A DNA stretch of 15,776 bases from the NCBI GenBank assembly GCA_035535315.1, contig DATLQD010000058.1:1-15776 (forward strand), written 5' to 3'. Origin of the DNA: DASQGA01 sp035535315 (lineage in GTDB: Bacteria; Actinomycetota; Thermoleophilia; Gaiellales; Gaiellaceae). The translations under genes were made by a program, and so were the position numbers. Each line of letters opens with the position of its first letter. Positions within the stretch are counted from its first letter, which is position 1. Below the pieces are notes generated by a model. That model saw nothing but the letters and a program-made list of their open reading frames with translations, was not told where the DNA came from and did not search any database. Below are positions 7,487 through 13,844 of the stretch, piece after piece.

Positions 7487-8187
7487 GCAGCCGTGGCAGC
7501 AAAGAGCGGTTGCCCGGAGGGCTTCGTCCTGCCACCGGCGGGCTCGAGCGTGATCAGGACGGTGGCCCCTTTGGGCACAGGTCGCGTCACCGCCACGTGC
7601 GTTCGATCGCCGGTGGTCTGGAAGAGGCCGGCTGGTTTCGGGGTGCGATCTTCGGCGACCCAGATCTCGTAGGTCTTGCCGCCGGGAGCGGGATCGAGAT
7701 CCGATAGGACGAGGGCCGCAGCTCCCGTTGGTGACACGACCAGCGTCCCGCTTCCGACCGAGGCGGAGGCACGCGTGGATCGTGGATCGGAGATCACGCT
7801 GACGACCTGCTCGAGGTCAGTCCGTGCTTCCTGCTCGCCGTTCAGATCGGATCGAAGGGAGCTCGCCCAGATGCCGAGGCCGATCGCAGCCATCGCTGCG
7901 ACTGCTGCAATCGAGGCCGCGGCCGGGAGCGCCCAGCGCCGGCGAATCGGGATCGCGTCGGCGCGCTCGCTGCGGGCCTGCTTCAGGATCCGCTCGCGCA
8001 GGGCCGGAGGAGGGGCCTGAGCTGCGGCTCCGTACGCGAGGAGACCGGCGGTGTCCTTGGCCGCAGCGAGGTCTTCCCGGCACCTCGGACAGGTGCGGAG
8101 GTGCTCCTCGTAGGCGAGCTCGTCCTGCTCGTCGAGGGAATCGAGCGCGTACGCCGCTGTCAGCTCGTGGAAGTCTTCGTGTCCCAT
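7483..8187 (-). CDS. rskA: Anti-sigma factor, zinc-finger plus RskA-type
   Basis: This 234-residue single-pass membrane protein is expected to hold the upstream ECF sigma factor inactive. The cytoplasmic N-terminus carries a zinc-binding anti-sigma motif, H29-x3-C33-x2-C36 in YEEHLRTCPRC. One transmembrane helix lies at about 86-108. The extracytoplasmic part (about 130-234) matches the RskA C-terminal domain, with SGTLVVSPTGAAALVLSDLDP, the GKTYEIWVAED core and ATVLITLEPAGG. The ATG at 8187 has GAGGA just upstream and lies inside the sigma gene, giving a 28-nt overlap; the stop overlaps the PBP start. RskA-type factors are usually released by regulated intramembrane proteolysis. The inducing signal here is unknown. 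The gene symbol is by family resemblance only. Confidence 0.9.
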   Translation of the reverse strand: MGHEDFHELTAAYALDSLDEQDELAYEEHLRTCPRCREDLAAAKDTAGLLAYGAAAQAPPPALRERILKQARSERADAIPIRRRWALPAAASIAAVAAMAAIGLGIWASSLRSDLNGEQEARTDLEQVVSVISDPRSTRASASVGSGTLVVSPTGAAALVLSDLDPAPGGKTYEIWVAEDRTPKPAGLFQTTGDRTHVAVTRPVPKGATVLITLEPAGGRTKPSGQPLFAATAA

Positions 8188-8819
8188 CTGTCCTCTTCGG
8201 CGGTTCCTTCGGCGAGAAGCTCGCGAAGCCGTCCGAGCCCGTTGAATACCCTGCTTTTGATCGTACCGAGCGGCTGCCCGAGCCTCTCCGCCAGCTGTGC
8301 CTGCGTAAAGCCGCCGTAGTACGCGAGCTCGATCGCTTCCCGCTGCTGGTCGGGGAGTTGGGCGAGCGCGCCCTGGACCCGCTCCCGCTCGAACCTGAGC
8401 CACGCAACCTCCTCGGTGGAGCCCGTCGCCGGCTCGTGCACGCGCTCGAGCGGCTCGCCGCGCCGGCGCTCTTCGCGCCGGACGACGTCGACCGCGCGCC
8501 GGTGTACGAAGGTCATGATCCAGGTACTTGCTTTGGCCCGCTCGGGCACGAAACGCGCCGCCGAGCGCCAGACAGCGAGGAACGCCTCCTGAACGACGTC
8601 TTCGGCAAGGGCTGCATCCCGCACGACTCGAAACGCGAGTCCGTAGGCGGTGCCCCCGTAGCGGTCGTAGAGCTCGCCCAACGCGGCGTCCGATGACCGT
8701 GCGACGAGCGCGACCAGGGCTTCGTCGGAGAGGTGGGCGTGGTCGCGGCGCATGGACTCGAGCGGAGCAGGCCGGGCCGACTGGCGGCCTTCGTCGAACG
8801 CTAACAGGCCCATAGCCAC
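8160..8819 (-). CDS. sigK: ECF RNA polymerase sigma factor, SigK-like
   Basis: This group 4 sigma factor is up to 219 residues long. Region 2 spans about 47-116 (LGELYDRYGGTAYGLAFRVV, AEDVVQEAFLAVWRSAARF, ASTWIMTFVHRRAVDVVRR). Region 4 spans about 147-200 (LAQLPDQQREAIELAYYGGF, then a helix-turn-helix TQAQLAERLGQPLGTIKSRV). Pairing with an RskA-type anti-sigma argues for the SigK group. No cysteine is present, so the disulfide redox switch reported for Mycobacterium tuberculosis SigK cannot operate. Start candidates are GTG 8819, ATG 8813 and ATG 8753; the last gives 197 residues, closer to family length, but none has a Shine-Dalgarno. A motif at 8852-8826 shared with the divergent operon suggests autoregulation. 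Confidence 0.92.
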   Translation of the reverse strand: MAMGLLAFDEGRQSARPAPLESMRRDHAHLSDEALVALVARSSDAALGELYDRYGGTAYGLAFRVVRDAALAEDVVQEAFLAVWRSAARFVPERAKASTWIMTFVHRRAVDVVRREERRRGEPLERVHEPATGSTEEVAWLRFERERVQGALAQLPDQQREAIELAYYGGFTQAQLAERLGQPLGTIKSRVFNGLGRLRELLAEGTAEEDRWDTKTSTS

Positions 8820-8825
8820 CGTCAG

Positions 8826-8852
8826 ATTCGCACCAGGCCTTGCATCGGTTCA
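8826..8852 (-). promoter_or_regulatory. Candidate ECF promoter of the sigma/anti-sigma/PBP operon
   Basis: Read on the minus strand, TGAACC (8852-8847) is followed after exactly 16 bp by CGAAT (8830-8826). The expected transcription start, about 7 bp on, falls near 8819, at the GTG that opens the sigma reading frame. The same TGAACC-N16-CGAAT stands on the other strand at 8914-8940 facing the DUF4331 gene. GAAC is typical of ECF -35 elements, and CGAAT resembles, from memory, the mycobacterial SigK -10 (CCGAAT). Confidence 0.65.
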
Positions 8853-8913
8853 GCCGACGCGCCGTCGCGCACCGCCCGGACGAAGGCGTCGGCAGGGCCC
8901 TCGGCAAGGGATC

Positions 8914-8940
8914 TGAACCAAAGCCTGGGCACCTGCGAAT
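8914..8940 (+). promoter_or_regulatory. Candidate ECF promoter of the DUF4331/TPR/NicO/NiCoT operon
   Basis: TGAACC (8914-8919), 16 bp, then CGAAT (8936-8940). The motif and spacing are identical to the minus-strand site at 8852-8826. The predicted start near 8947 would give a leader of about 28 nt containing the AGGGAG ribosome site (8965-8970) of the DUF4331 gene. Confidence 0.65.
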
Positions 8941-8974
8941 GAACGCCGCACTCAGGGGTCACGAAGGGAGATAT

Positions 8975-10402
8975 ATGAGAAGAATCGCCTTGATCTTTGC
9001 CCTCGCGCTCGGCGCGGTAGCGATTGCGACCGTTGGAGGGCTCGCCCCCGACGCCGGCGAGGCAGCAAGCCACAGGGAGGCACCGGCGATCTCGCTCGAC
9101 GCCCCTGCCGACATCTCGGACTTCTTCATGTTCCGGAGCTACGAGCCGGGCCACGAAGGCAACGTCGTGATGATCATGGACGTCATCCCAGGCGAGGAGC
9201 CGAGCTCGGGTCCGAATTACTGGAACTTCGATCCAAGCGTCCGGTACGCGTTCAAGATCGACAACAACAAGGACGGCAAGGACGACATCGAGTTCCGCGT
9301 TCAATTCAAGAACGAGTTCCGCGGTGTCACCCGTGACGCGGGTCTCCCACTCTCCTACGTCGCCCTGCCTCCGATCACCGCGCTCGATGGATCCGGCTCG
9401 GAGGGCCTGGGCCTTCGCCAGCGCTACTCCGTCACCATGGTCAAGCACGGAAAGCGGACGAAGATCGCCCGCAACCTGATCGCGGTTCCGTCGAACGTCG
9501 GCCCTCGCACGATGCCCGACTATGAGGATCTTGCCTCGCAGGGCGTCTACGAGACCAAGAAGGGGATCAGGATCTTCGCCGGCCAGCGGCAGGACCCGTT
9601 CTACATCGACCTCGGCGGCATCTTCGACACGCTCCACCTGCGGCGCGAGCCGCTTCCGCTCCTGACGGAGGCGGAGGACGCAAACGACGATGCGAACGCG
9701 TTCGGCTTCGATCAGCTGGCCGGGTTCAACGTGCACTCGATCGCCATCGAGGTACCGGCATCGATGCTCACCAAGGACCGCAAGGGCACGAATGCGACCT
9801 CGCAACCAAAGCTCGGAGCCTACGGAGCAACCAGCCGCCAAAAGGTGAGAATCGGTCATCGCGAGAGCTCGAACTCGAGCCCGTGGGTGCAGGTTCAGCG
9901 ACTCGCGAACCCGCTGGTGAACGAGGCAATCATCGCCACCGCGCGGAAGGATCGCTGGAACGCGGTCGAGCCGGAGGACGAGAAGCAGTTCCTCGACTTC
10001 TACCTCAACCCACGGCTCGCATTTGCGCTCCAGACGGTCTACGGCGTCCCGGCGGCGACGTCCGGGCGTACGGACCTGCGTGATCTCCTCCTCAAGTACG
10101 AGCCGGGGGACGAGCGCCTGTCCGAGCTCCTCCGCCTCGATCTCGGTGTCGCCCCGACGCCGCTCGCGGACCAGAAGCGCCTTGGTCCGCTGGCGGTCGG
10201 CGGGCCGGATGCGGCCGCATGGCCGAACGGCCGGCGCCCGGGTGACGACGTGCTCGACGTCGCGGTGCGCGTCGTCGGCGGCCCGAACTACATCGCTGCG
10301 CGGGCCGGCGACGGCATCAACACCGGCGACACTCCGCTTCCCGGTGCGTTCCCGTTCCTCGGGACCCCGGAAAGCGGCTTCGACGTAGGCAATCACTCGT
10401 AA
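8975..10402 (+). CDS. Secreted DUF4331 domain protein
   Basis: The 475-residue protein has an N-terminal signal peptide (MRRIALIFALALGAVAIAT..., cleavage probably near residues 30-32). The mature chain begins with the DUF4331 hallmark SHREAPAISLDAPADISDFF. Further family segments are NYWNFDPSVRYAFKIDNN, a calcium-loop-like D96xNxDGxxDxE106, DLGGIFDTLHLR, FGFDQLAGFNVHSIAIEVP, and the C-terminal GDDVLDVAVRVVGGPNYI and GINTGDTPLPGAFPFLGTPE. The function of the family is unknown. The ATG at 8975 is supported by AGGGAG four bases upstream; the frame is open to 8840, but the extra residues cover the promoter and look non-coding. It is the first gene of an operon with TPR and nickel/cobalt-type transporter genes, so a role in extracytoplasmic metal handling is a reasonable guess only. 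Confidence 0.9.
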   Translation: MRRIALIFALALGAVAIATVGGLAPDAGEAASHREAPAISLDAPADISDFFMFRSYEPGHEGNVVMIMDVIPGEEPSSGPNYWNFDPSVRYAFKIDNNKDGKDDIEFRVQFKNEFRGVTRDAGLPLSYVALPPITALDGSGSEGLGLRQRYSVTMVKHGKRTKIARNLIAVPSNVGPRTMPDYEDLASQGVYETKKGIRIFAGQRQDPFYIDLGGIFDTLHLRREPLPLLTEAEDANDDANAFGFDQLAGFNVHSIAIEVPASMLTKDRKGTNATSQPKLGAYGATSRQKVRIGHRESSNSSPWVQVQRLANPLVNEAIIATARKDRWNAVEPEDEKQFLDFYLNPRLAFALQTVYGVPAATSGRTDLRDLLLKYEPGDERLSELLRLDLGVAPTPLADQKRLGPLAVGGPDAAAWPNGRRPGDDVLDVAVRVVGGPNYIAARAGDGINTGDTPLPGAFPFLGTPESGFDVGNHS

Positions 10403-10412
10403 ACGGGGGGAA

Positions 10413-10447
10413 ACGGAAGGGCTCGCCGTCTGGGCGGGCCCTTCCGT
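10413..10447 (+). terminator. Strong intercistronic stem-loop without T-tract (attenuator or mRNA stabiliser)
   Basis: ACGGAAGGGCTCGCC (10413-10427) pairs with GGCGGGCCCTTCCGT (10433-10447) over a GTCTG loop, giving a 15-bp stem with one U-G pair. No run of T follows. The stem ends nine bases before the ribosome site of the TPR gene. It is more likely a partial terminator or 3'-end stabiliser for the DUF4331 message than a full stop. Confidence 0.5.
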
Positions 10448-10467
10448 CCGGCCTCGGGAGGAAACGG

Positions 10468-11757
10468 ATGAGAGGCAAGCTTCTAGTGGCAGGCGTAGCG
10501 GGGATCGTCGCTGTCGCAGCCATGTTTTTCGGCGGCGTGCTCAGCGAGCTTTCGACTGCCGGCAAGGCGTCGTCCGACTCGGCACGAGCCAGGGTTACGC
10601 CCGCCCAGGCGTCACGCATCGCTGTCCTCGAGCGTGTAGTCGCGCGCAGCCCCAGCGACGGTCCGTCGCTGATCGAGCTAGGCCTCGATTACCAGCAACG
10701 GGCCCGCGAAACTGCAGACCCCACGGATTACGGGCGTGCCGAGGCGGCGCTTCGCCGGGGCCTCCGCTTTGGCGGTGACCGCTATCTCGCCCTGACTGGC
10801 CTCGCCGCTGTCGCTGCCTCGCGCCACCGTTTCGGGGTGGCCGTCGACCTTGCAAGGCGCGCGATTCGAATCGACCCGGACGCCGAGGCCGCGTACGGCA
10901 TCCTGGGGGACGGGCTTGTCGAGCTCGGCCGCTACGACGAAGGCTTTGCTGCCTTCGACCACATGGCCGCGCGCGGATCAGACCTCCCCGCGCTGACGCG
11001 AGTCTCGTACGCGCGCGAGCTCCTCGGACGACGCCGGCAGGCAATCGTCGCGATGCGGATGGCTGTCGGGATGGCTTCGACCCCAGAGAACGCAGCCTGG
11101 ACGCTGGTGCAGCTCGGAAACCTCGAATTCGACGGAAATCGGCTGCGTGCCGCGGAGGCGGCTTACCGCCAGGCGCTGGCCGTATTCCCGGGCTACTCGC
11201 ACGCGGAAGCCGCCCTTGCCCGCATCGATGCCGCACACGGCCGGCTCGCGGCCGCAGTCCGCCGGTACCGGGATGTCGTGGCGAGAATGCCGCTGCCGCA
11301 GTATGCGATCGCGCTCGGCGACACGCTTCGCGCGGCCGACCGCGGGGCGGAAGCGCGCGAGACGTATCGACTCGTCGGTGCCATCGAACGCCTCTTCCGC
11401 GCGAACGGCGTGCGAACCGAGCTCGAGACCGCGCTGTTCGACCTCGACCATGGCCGCCGGCTGCGCGATGCCCTGGCTCGCGCGCGAAAGGCGTATGTAC
11501 AGGCGCCGAGCATCCATGCGGAGGACGTGCTGGCATGGGCGCTCCTCAAGAACGGCCGCTGCCAAAACGCGCGGGCGCACTCGGTTCGAGCGCTCCGCCT
11601 CGGAACCCGCGACGCGCTCAAGCTCTTCCACCGCGGCATGATCGAGCGCTGTCTGGGCCGGCCAGGGACCGCGAGATCCTTCTTCGCCGGCGCGCTCGCT
11701 GTCAATGAGCACTTCTCGCTTCTCTATGCTCCGGTTGCCCGAGAGGCACTGCGATGA
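10468..11757 (+). CDS. Membrane-anchored tetratricopeptide repeat protein
   Basis: This 429-residue protein has one N-terminal hydrophobic segment (about 5-27), acting as signal anchor or signal peptide, followed by a chain of TPR-like helical pairs. The clearest are at about 106-139, 141-170 (YGILGDGLVELGRYDEGFAA) and 210-243 (LVQLGNLEFDGNRLRAAEAA), with weaker repeats to the C-terminus. TPR solenoids bind partner proteins, so it may be an extracytoplasmic scaffold for the DUF4331 protein or the transporters beside it. The ATG at 10468 has a good GGGAGG ribosome site six bases upstream. The stop codon overlaps the next start in ATGA, so the NicO gene is translationally coupled. No enzyme motif was seen. 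Confidence 0.85.
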   Translation: MRGKLLVAGVAGIVAVAAMFFGGVLSELSTAGKASSDSARARVTPAQASRIAVLERVVARSPSDGPSLIELGLDYQQRARETADPTDYGRAEAALRRGLRFGGDRYLALTGLAAVAASRHRFGVAVDLARRAIRIDPDAEAAYGILGDGLVELGRYDEGFAAFDHMAARGSDLPALTRVSYARELLGRRRQAIVAMRMAVGMASTPENAAWTLVQLGNLEFDGNRLRAAEAAYRQALAVFPGYSHAEAALARIDAAHGRLAAAVRRYRDVVARMPLPQYAIALGDTLRAADRGAEARETYRLVGAIERLFRANGVRTELETALFDLDHGRRLRDALARARKAYVQAPSIHAEDVLAWALLKNGRCQNARAHSVRALRLGTRDALKLFHRGMIERCLGRPGTARSFFAGALAVNEHFSLLYAPVAREALR

Positions 11758-13073
11758 GGCGGCTCGCGCTCCTCCTGGGGCTCGTGGCGCTGATCCTTCC
11801 TGGCGCAGCAGCGGCACATCCTCTGGGCAACTTCACGGTCAACCGGTACAGCGGCATCGAGCTCGCCGGGAGTCGGGTGTACGTCCATTACGTGCTCGAT
11901 CTCGCCGAGATCCCCACCTTCCAGGAGGGAGACCGGGTCCGTGCGGCTCGGTTCGCCGAGCGGATTGCGGGCGGGCTCGATCTGCGGATCGACGGGCGTC
12001 GTGCCGCGCTTCGGGTTCTCACGCATGAGACGCGGTTCCGGCCGGGCGCGGGTGGGCTCAAGACGCTGCGTTTCGAGGCGGTGTACGCCGCTGATCGATC
12101 GGGAGCAAGGCTCGCCTTCCTCGACTCGAACTACTCGACGCGGATCGGCTGGCGGGAGGTCGTGGTCAGTGCGCGAGACGGCGCGGCGATTGCAAGCTCC
12201 ACGGTGCCCGCGACGAGTCGGAGCGATGAGCTGCGGGCCTATCCGAAGGATCTGCTGAGGTCGCCGCTGGACATCGTCGCGGCGACCGTTCGCTACGAGC
12301 CCGGGACCCATCCCGGCGCCCCGCCTGCGCTCGCGGACCGCGCTGTGGCCGAGCGCGACCGCGGAGGGTTCGAGTCGCTCATCGAGACCGACCTCGGATT
12401 CGGTGCCCTGTTGCTCGCGTTCCTCGTCGCAGCGTTCTGGGGAGCTGCGCACGCCCTCACGCCGGGACACGGGAAGGCGATCGTCGCCGGCTACATCGTC
12501 GGGTCACGAGGACGGCCCCGCCATGCCATCTACCTCGGGCTCATCGTGACGGTCACACACACCATCGGCGTCTTCGCCCTCGGACTTGTCACGCTACTGC
12601 TCTCGCGCTTCATCGTCCCCGAGCGTCTCTACCCCTGGCTCACCGTCGTCTCGGGACTCCTCGTCGTCGCGGTCGGTGCGTCGGTCCTGCGAAGTCGACT
12701 GCGGCACCGACAGGCGCATGCACACGGCCATGACCACCGCCACCACGACCACCACGGCGATCCGGGCGCGCGCGGTCTCATCGGTGTCGGAGTGGCCGCC
12801 GGCCTCCTCCCATGCCCGTCTGCGCTCGTCGTTCTCCTGAGCGCGATCGCGCTGCATCGGATCGGCCTGGGCCTGGCGCTCATTCTCGCGTTCAGCGTCG
12901 GTCTGGCCGCCACCATCGCCTCAATCGGCCTCGTCGCCGTCTATGCGCAACGAGCGTTTGGCCGTCTGCGGCTCGACGGCCCGCTCGTCGGCGCGCTCCC
13001 GTCACTGAGCGCGCTTCTCATCCTCGCGGTGGGGATCAGCCTCACCCTCAAGGCACTCCCGGAGGTGCTCTGA
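11754..13073 (+). CDS. NicO/RcnA-like nickel/cobalt transporter with N-terminal extracytoplasmic domain
   Basis: This 439-residue protein combines a signal peptide (1-21, AAA-type cleavage site), a soluble domain (about 22-205) and about six transmembrane helices (from about 216). The mature end would begin HPLGNFTVNRYSGIEL, so histidine may be the first residue. The membrane part shows NicO-family marks: HALTPGHGK (233-241), TVTHT (266-270) and GLLPCPSALVVLL (350-362). A cytoplasm- or periplasm-facing loop is very histidine-rich (about 318-334, HRQAHAHGHDHRHHDHH). NicO/RcnA proteins move Ni2+ or Co2+, often outward; direction and metal here are inferred. The start is ATG at 11754 in an ATGA overlap with the TPR gene, and the stop overlaps the next ATG. 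Confidence 0.87.
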   Translation: MRRLALLLGLVALILPGAAAAHPLGNFTVNRYSGIELAGSRVYVHYVLDLAEIPTFQEGDRVRAARFAERIAGGLDLRIDGRRAALRVLTHETRFRPGAGGLKTLRFEAVYAADRSGARLAFLDSNYSTRIGWREVVVSARDGAAIASSTVPATSRSDELRAYPKDLLRSPLDIVAATVRYEPGTHPGAPPALADRAVAERDRGGFESLIETDLGFGALLLAFLVAAFWGAAHALTPGHGKAIVAGYIVGSRGRPRHAIYLGLIVTVTHTIGVFALGLVTLLLSRFIVPERLYPWLTVVSGLLVVAVGASVLRSRLRHRQAHAHGHDHRHHDHHGDPGARGLIGVGVAAGLLPCPSALVVLLSAIALHRIGLGLALILAFSVGLAATIASIGLVAVYAQRAFGRLRLDGPLVGALPSLSALLILAVGISLTLKALPEVL

Positions 13074-13816
13074 TGCTCGGCCTCGACGACAGGATCGCCG
13101 CTCTCTCCGACGGGTCTTCGCTCTGGATCGTGGTCGTGGTCGCCGTCCTGCTCGGCCTTCGGCATGCTTCCGATCCCGATCACCTCGCCGCTGTGACCAC
13201 GCTGCTGGCAAGTGGGAAAGAGCGTGCCGTCCGCGGGGCCGGTGAGCTGGGTCTCGCGTGGGGGCTGGGACACGCTCTGACCCTGATCGCCTTCGGCCTG
13301 CCCGTGGTGCTTCTCAACCGGTACCTCCCGGAACGCATTCAGCAGGCTGCTGAGACCGCCGTCGCCGTCGTGATTGTGTATCTGGGAGTCCGCCTCCTCG
13401 TCCGGTGGCGACAAGGGATGTTCCACGTCCACCCGCACGAGCACCGCGGTCGGAGGCATTCGCATTTGCATGGACATGCGGAAGAACGCGGCCACGCGCA
13501 TCGCCACCGCACTCGGACGCCGTTCGGGGCCTTCGCGATCGGCCTCGTGCATGGGATGGGCGGAAGCGCCGGCGTCAGCGTCCTCCTGCTCGCCGGGGTC
13601 GAGTCGACGGCGCTCGCGGTCACGTCACTCGTCCTGCTCGCCGTCTTCACGGCCGTGTCGATGTGGCTCCTGTCGACCGTTTTCGGGCTCACACTCGTGA
13701 GCCGGCCGCTCCGCTCGTCGTTCAACGGGGTCGCGCCCGTGCTCGGCGTCTCCAGCCTCGCGTTCGGCATCTGGTATGCGACGGCCGCGTGGACCCTCGC
13801 GCCGTACCCGTTTTAG
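13073..13816 (+). CDS. NiCoT-like nickel/cobalt permease with HX4DH motif
   Basis: This 247-residue integral membrane protein has about six helices. Near its start is the nickel/cobalt transporter signature H31-x4-D36-H37 in LGLRHASDPDHLAAVTTL. It is followed by GLGHALTLI (65-73), a histidine-rich loop (about 118-146, HVHPHEH, HSHLHGH, HAHRH) and GLVHGMGGSAGVSVLLLAG (157-175). It is shorter than classical HoxN/NixA permeases (over 300 residues) and may belong to the UreH-like small branch. ATG at 13073 overlaps the preceding stop in TGATG and has GGAGG seven bases upstream. It is the last gene of the DUF4331 operon. Having two different metal-transporter folds side by side suggests either opposing directions or a joint complex; this is not decidable here. 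Confidence 0.82.
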   Translation: MLGLDDRIAALSDGSSLWIVVVVAVLLGLRHASDPDHLAAVTTLLASGKERAVRGAGELGLAWGLGHALTLIAFGLPVVLLNRYLPERIQQAAETAVAVVIVYLGVRLLVRWRQGMFHVHPHEHRGRRHSHLHGHAEERGHAHRHRTRTPFGAFAIGLVHGMGGSAGVSVLLLAGVESTALAVTSLVLLAVFTAVSMWLLSTVFGLTLVSRPLRSSFNGVAPVLGVSSLAFGIWYATAAWTLAPYPF

Positions 13817-13830
13817 CGGCGGGCGCTCAC

Positions 13831-13836
13831 TATGAT
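13831..13836 (+). promoter_or_regulatory. Probable -10 element for leaderless tyrS
   Basis: TATGAT (5 of 6 to TATAAT) lies eight bases before the tyrS ATG at 13845, so transcription would begin at or next to the start codon. No clear -35 lies 16-18 bp upstream, and the only purine-rich stretch (GGCGG) is too close to the ATG to serve as a ribosome site. Confidence 0.5.
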
Positions 13837-13844
13837 CGGCGGTC

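Noticed and set aside
8188..8907. Long minus-strand extension of the anti-sigma frame
   Set aside because: It is the shadow frame of the sigma gene; the real anti-sigma start at 8187 has a ribosome site and the expected N-terminal anti-sigma domain.
8840..8974. Upstream in-frame extension of the DUF4331 gene to 8840
   Set aside because: The added residues cover the divergent promoter, lack family similarity and precede a clear signal peptide with its own ribosome site at 8965-8970.
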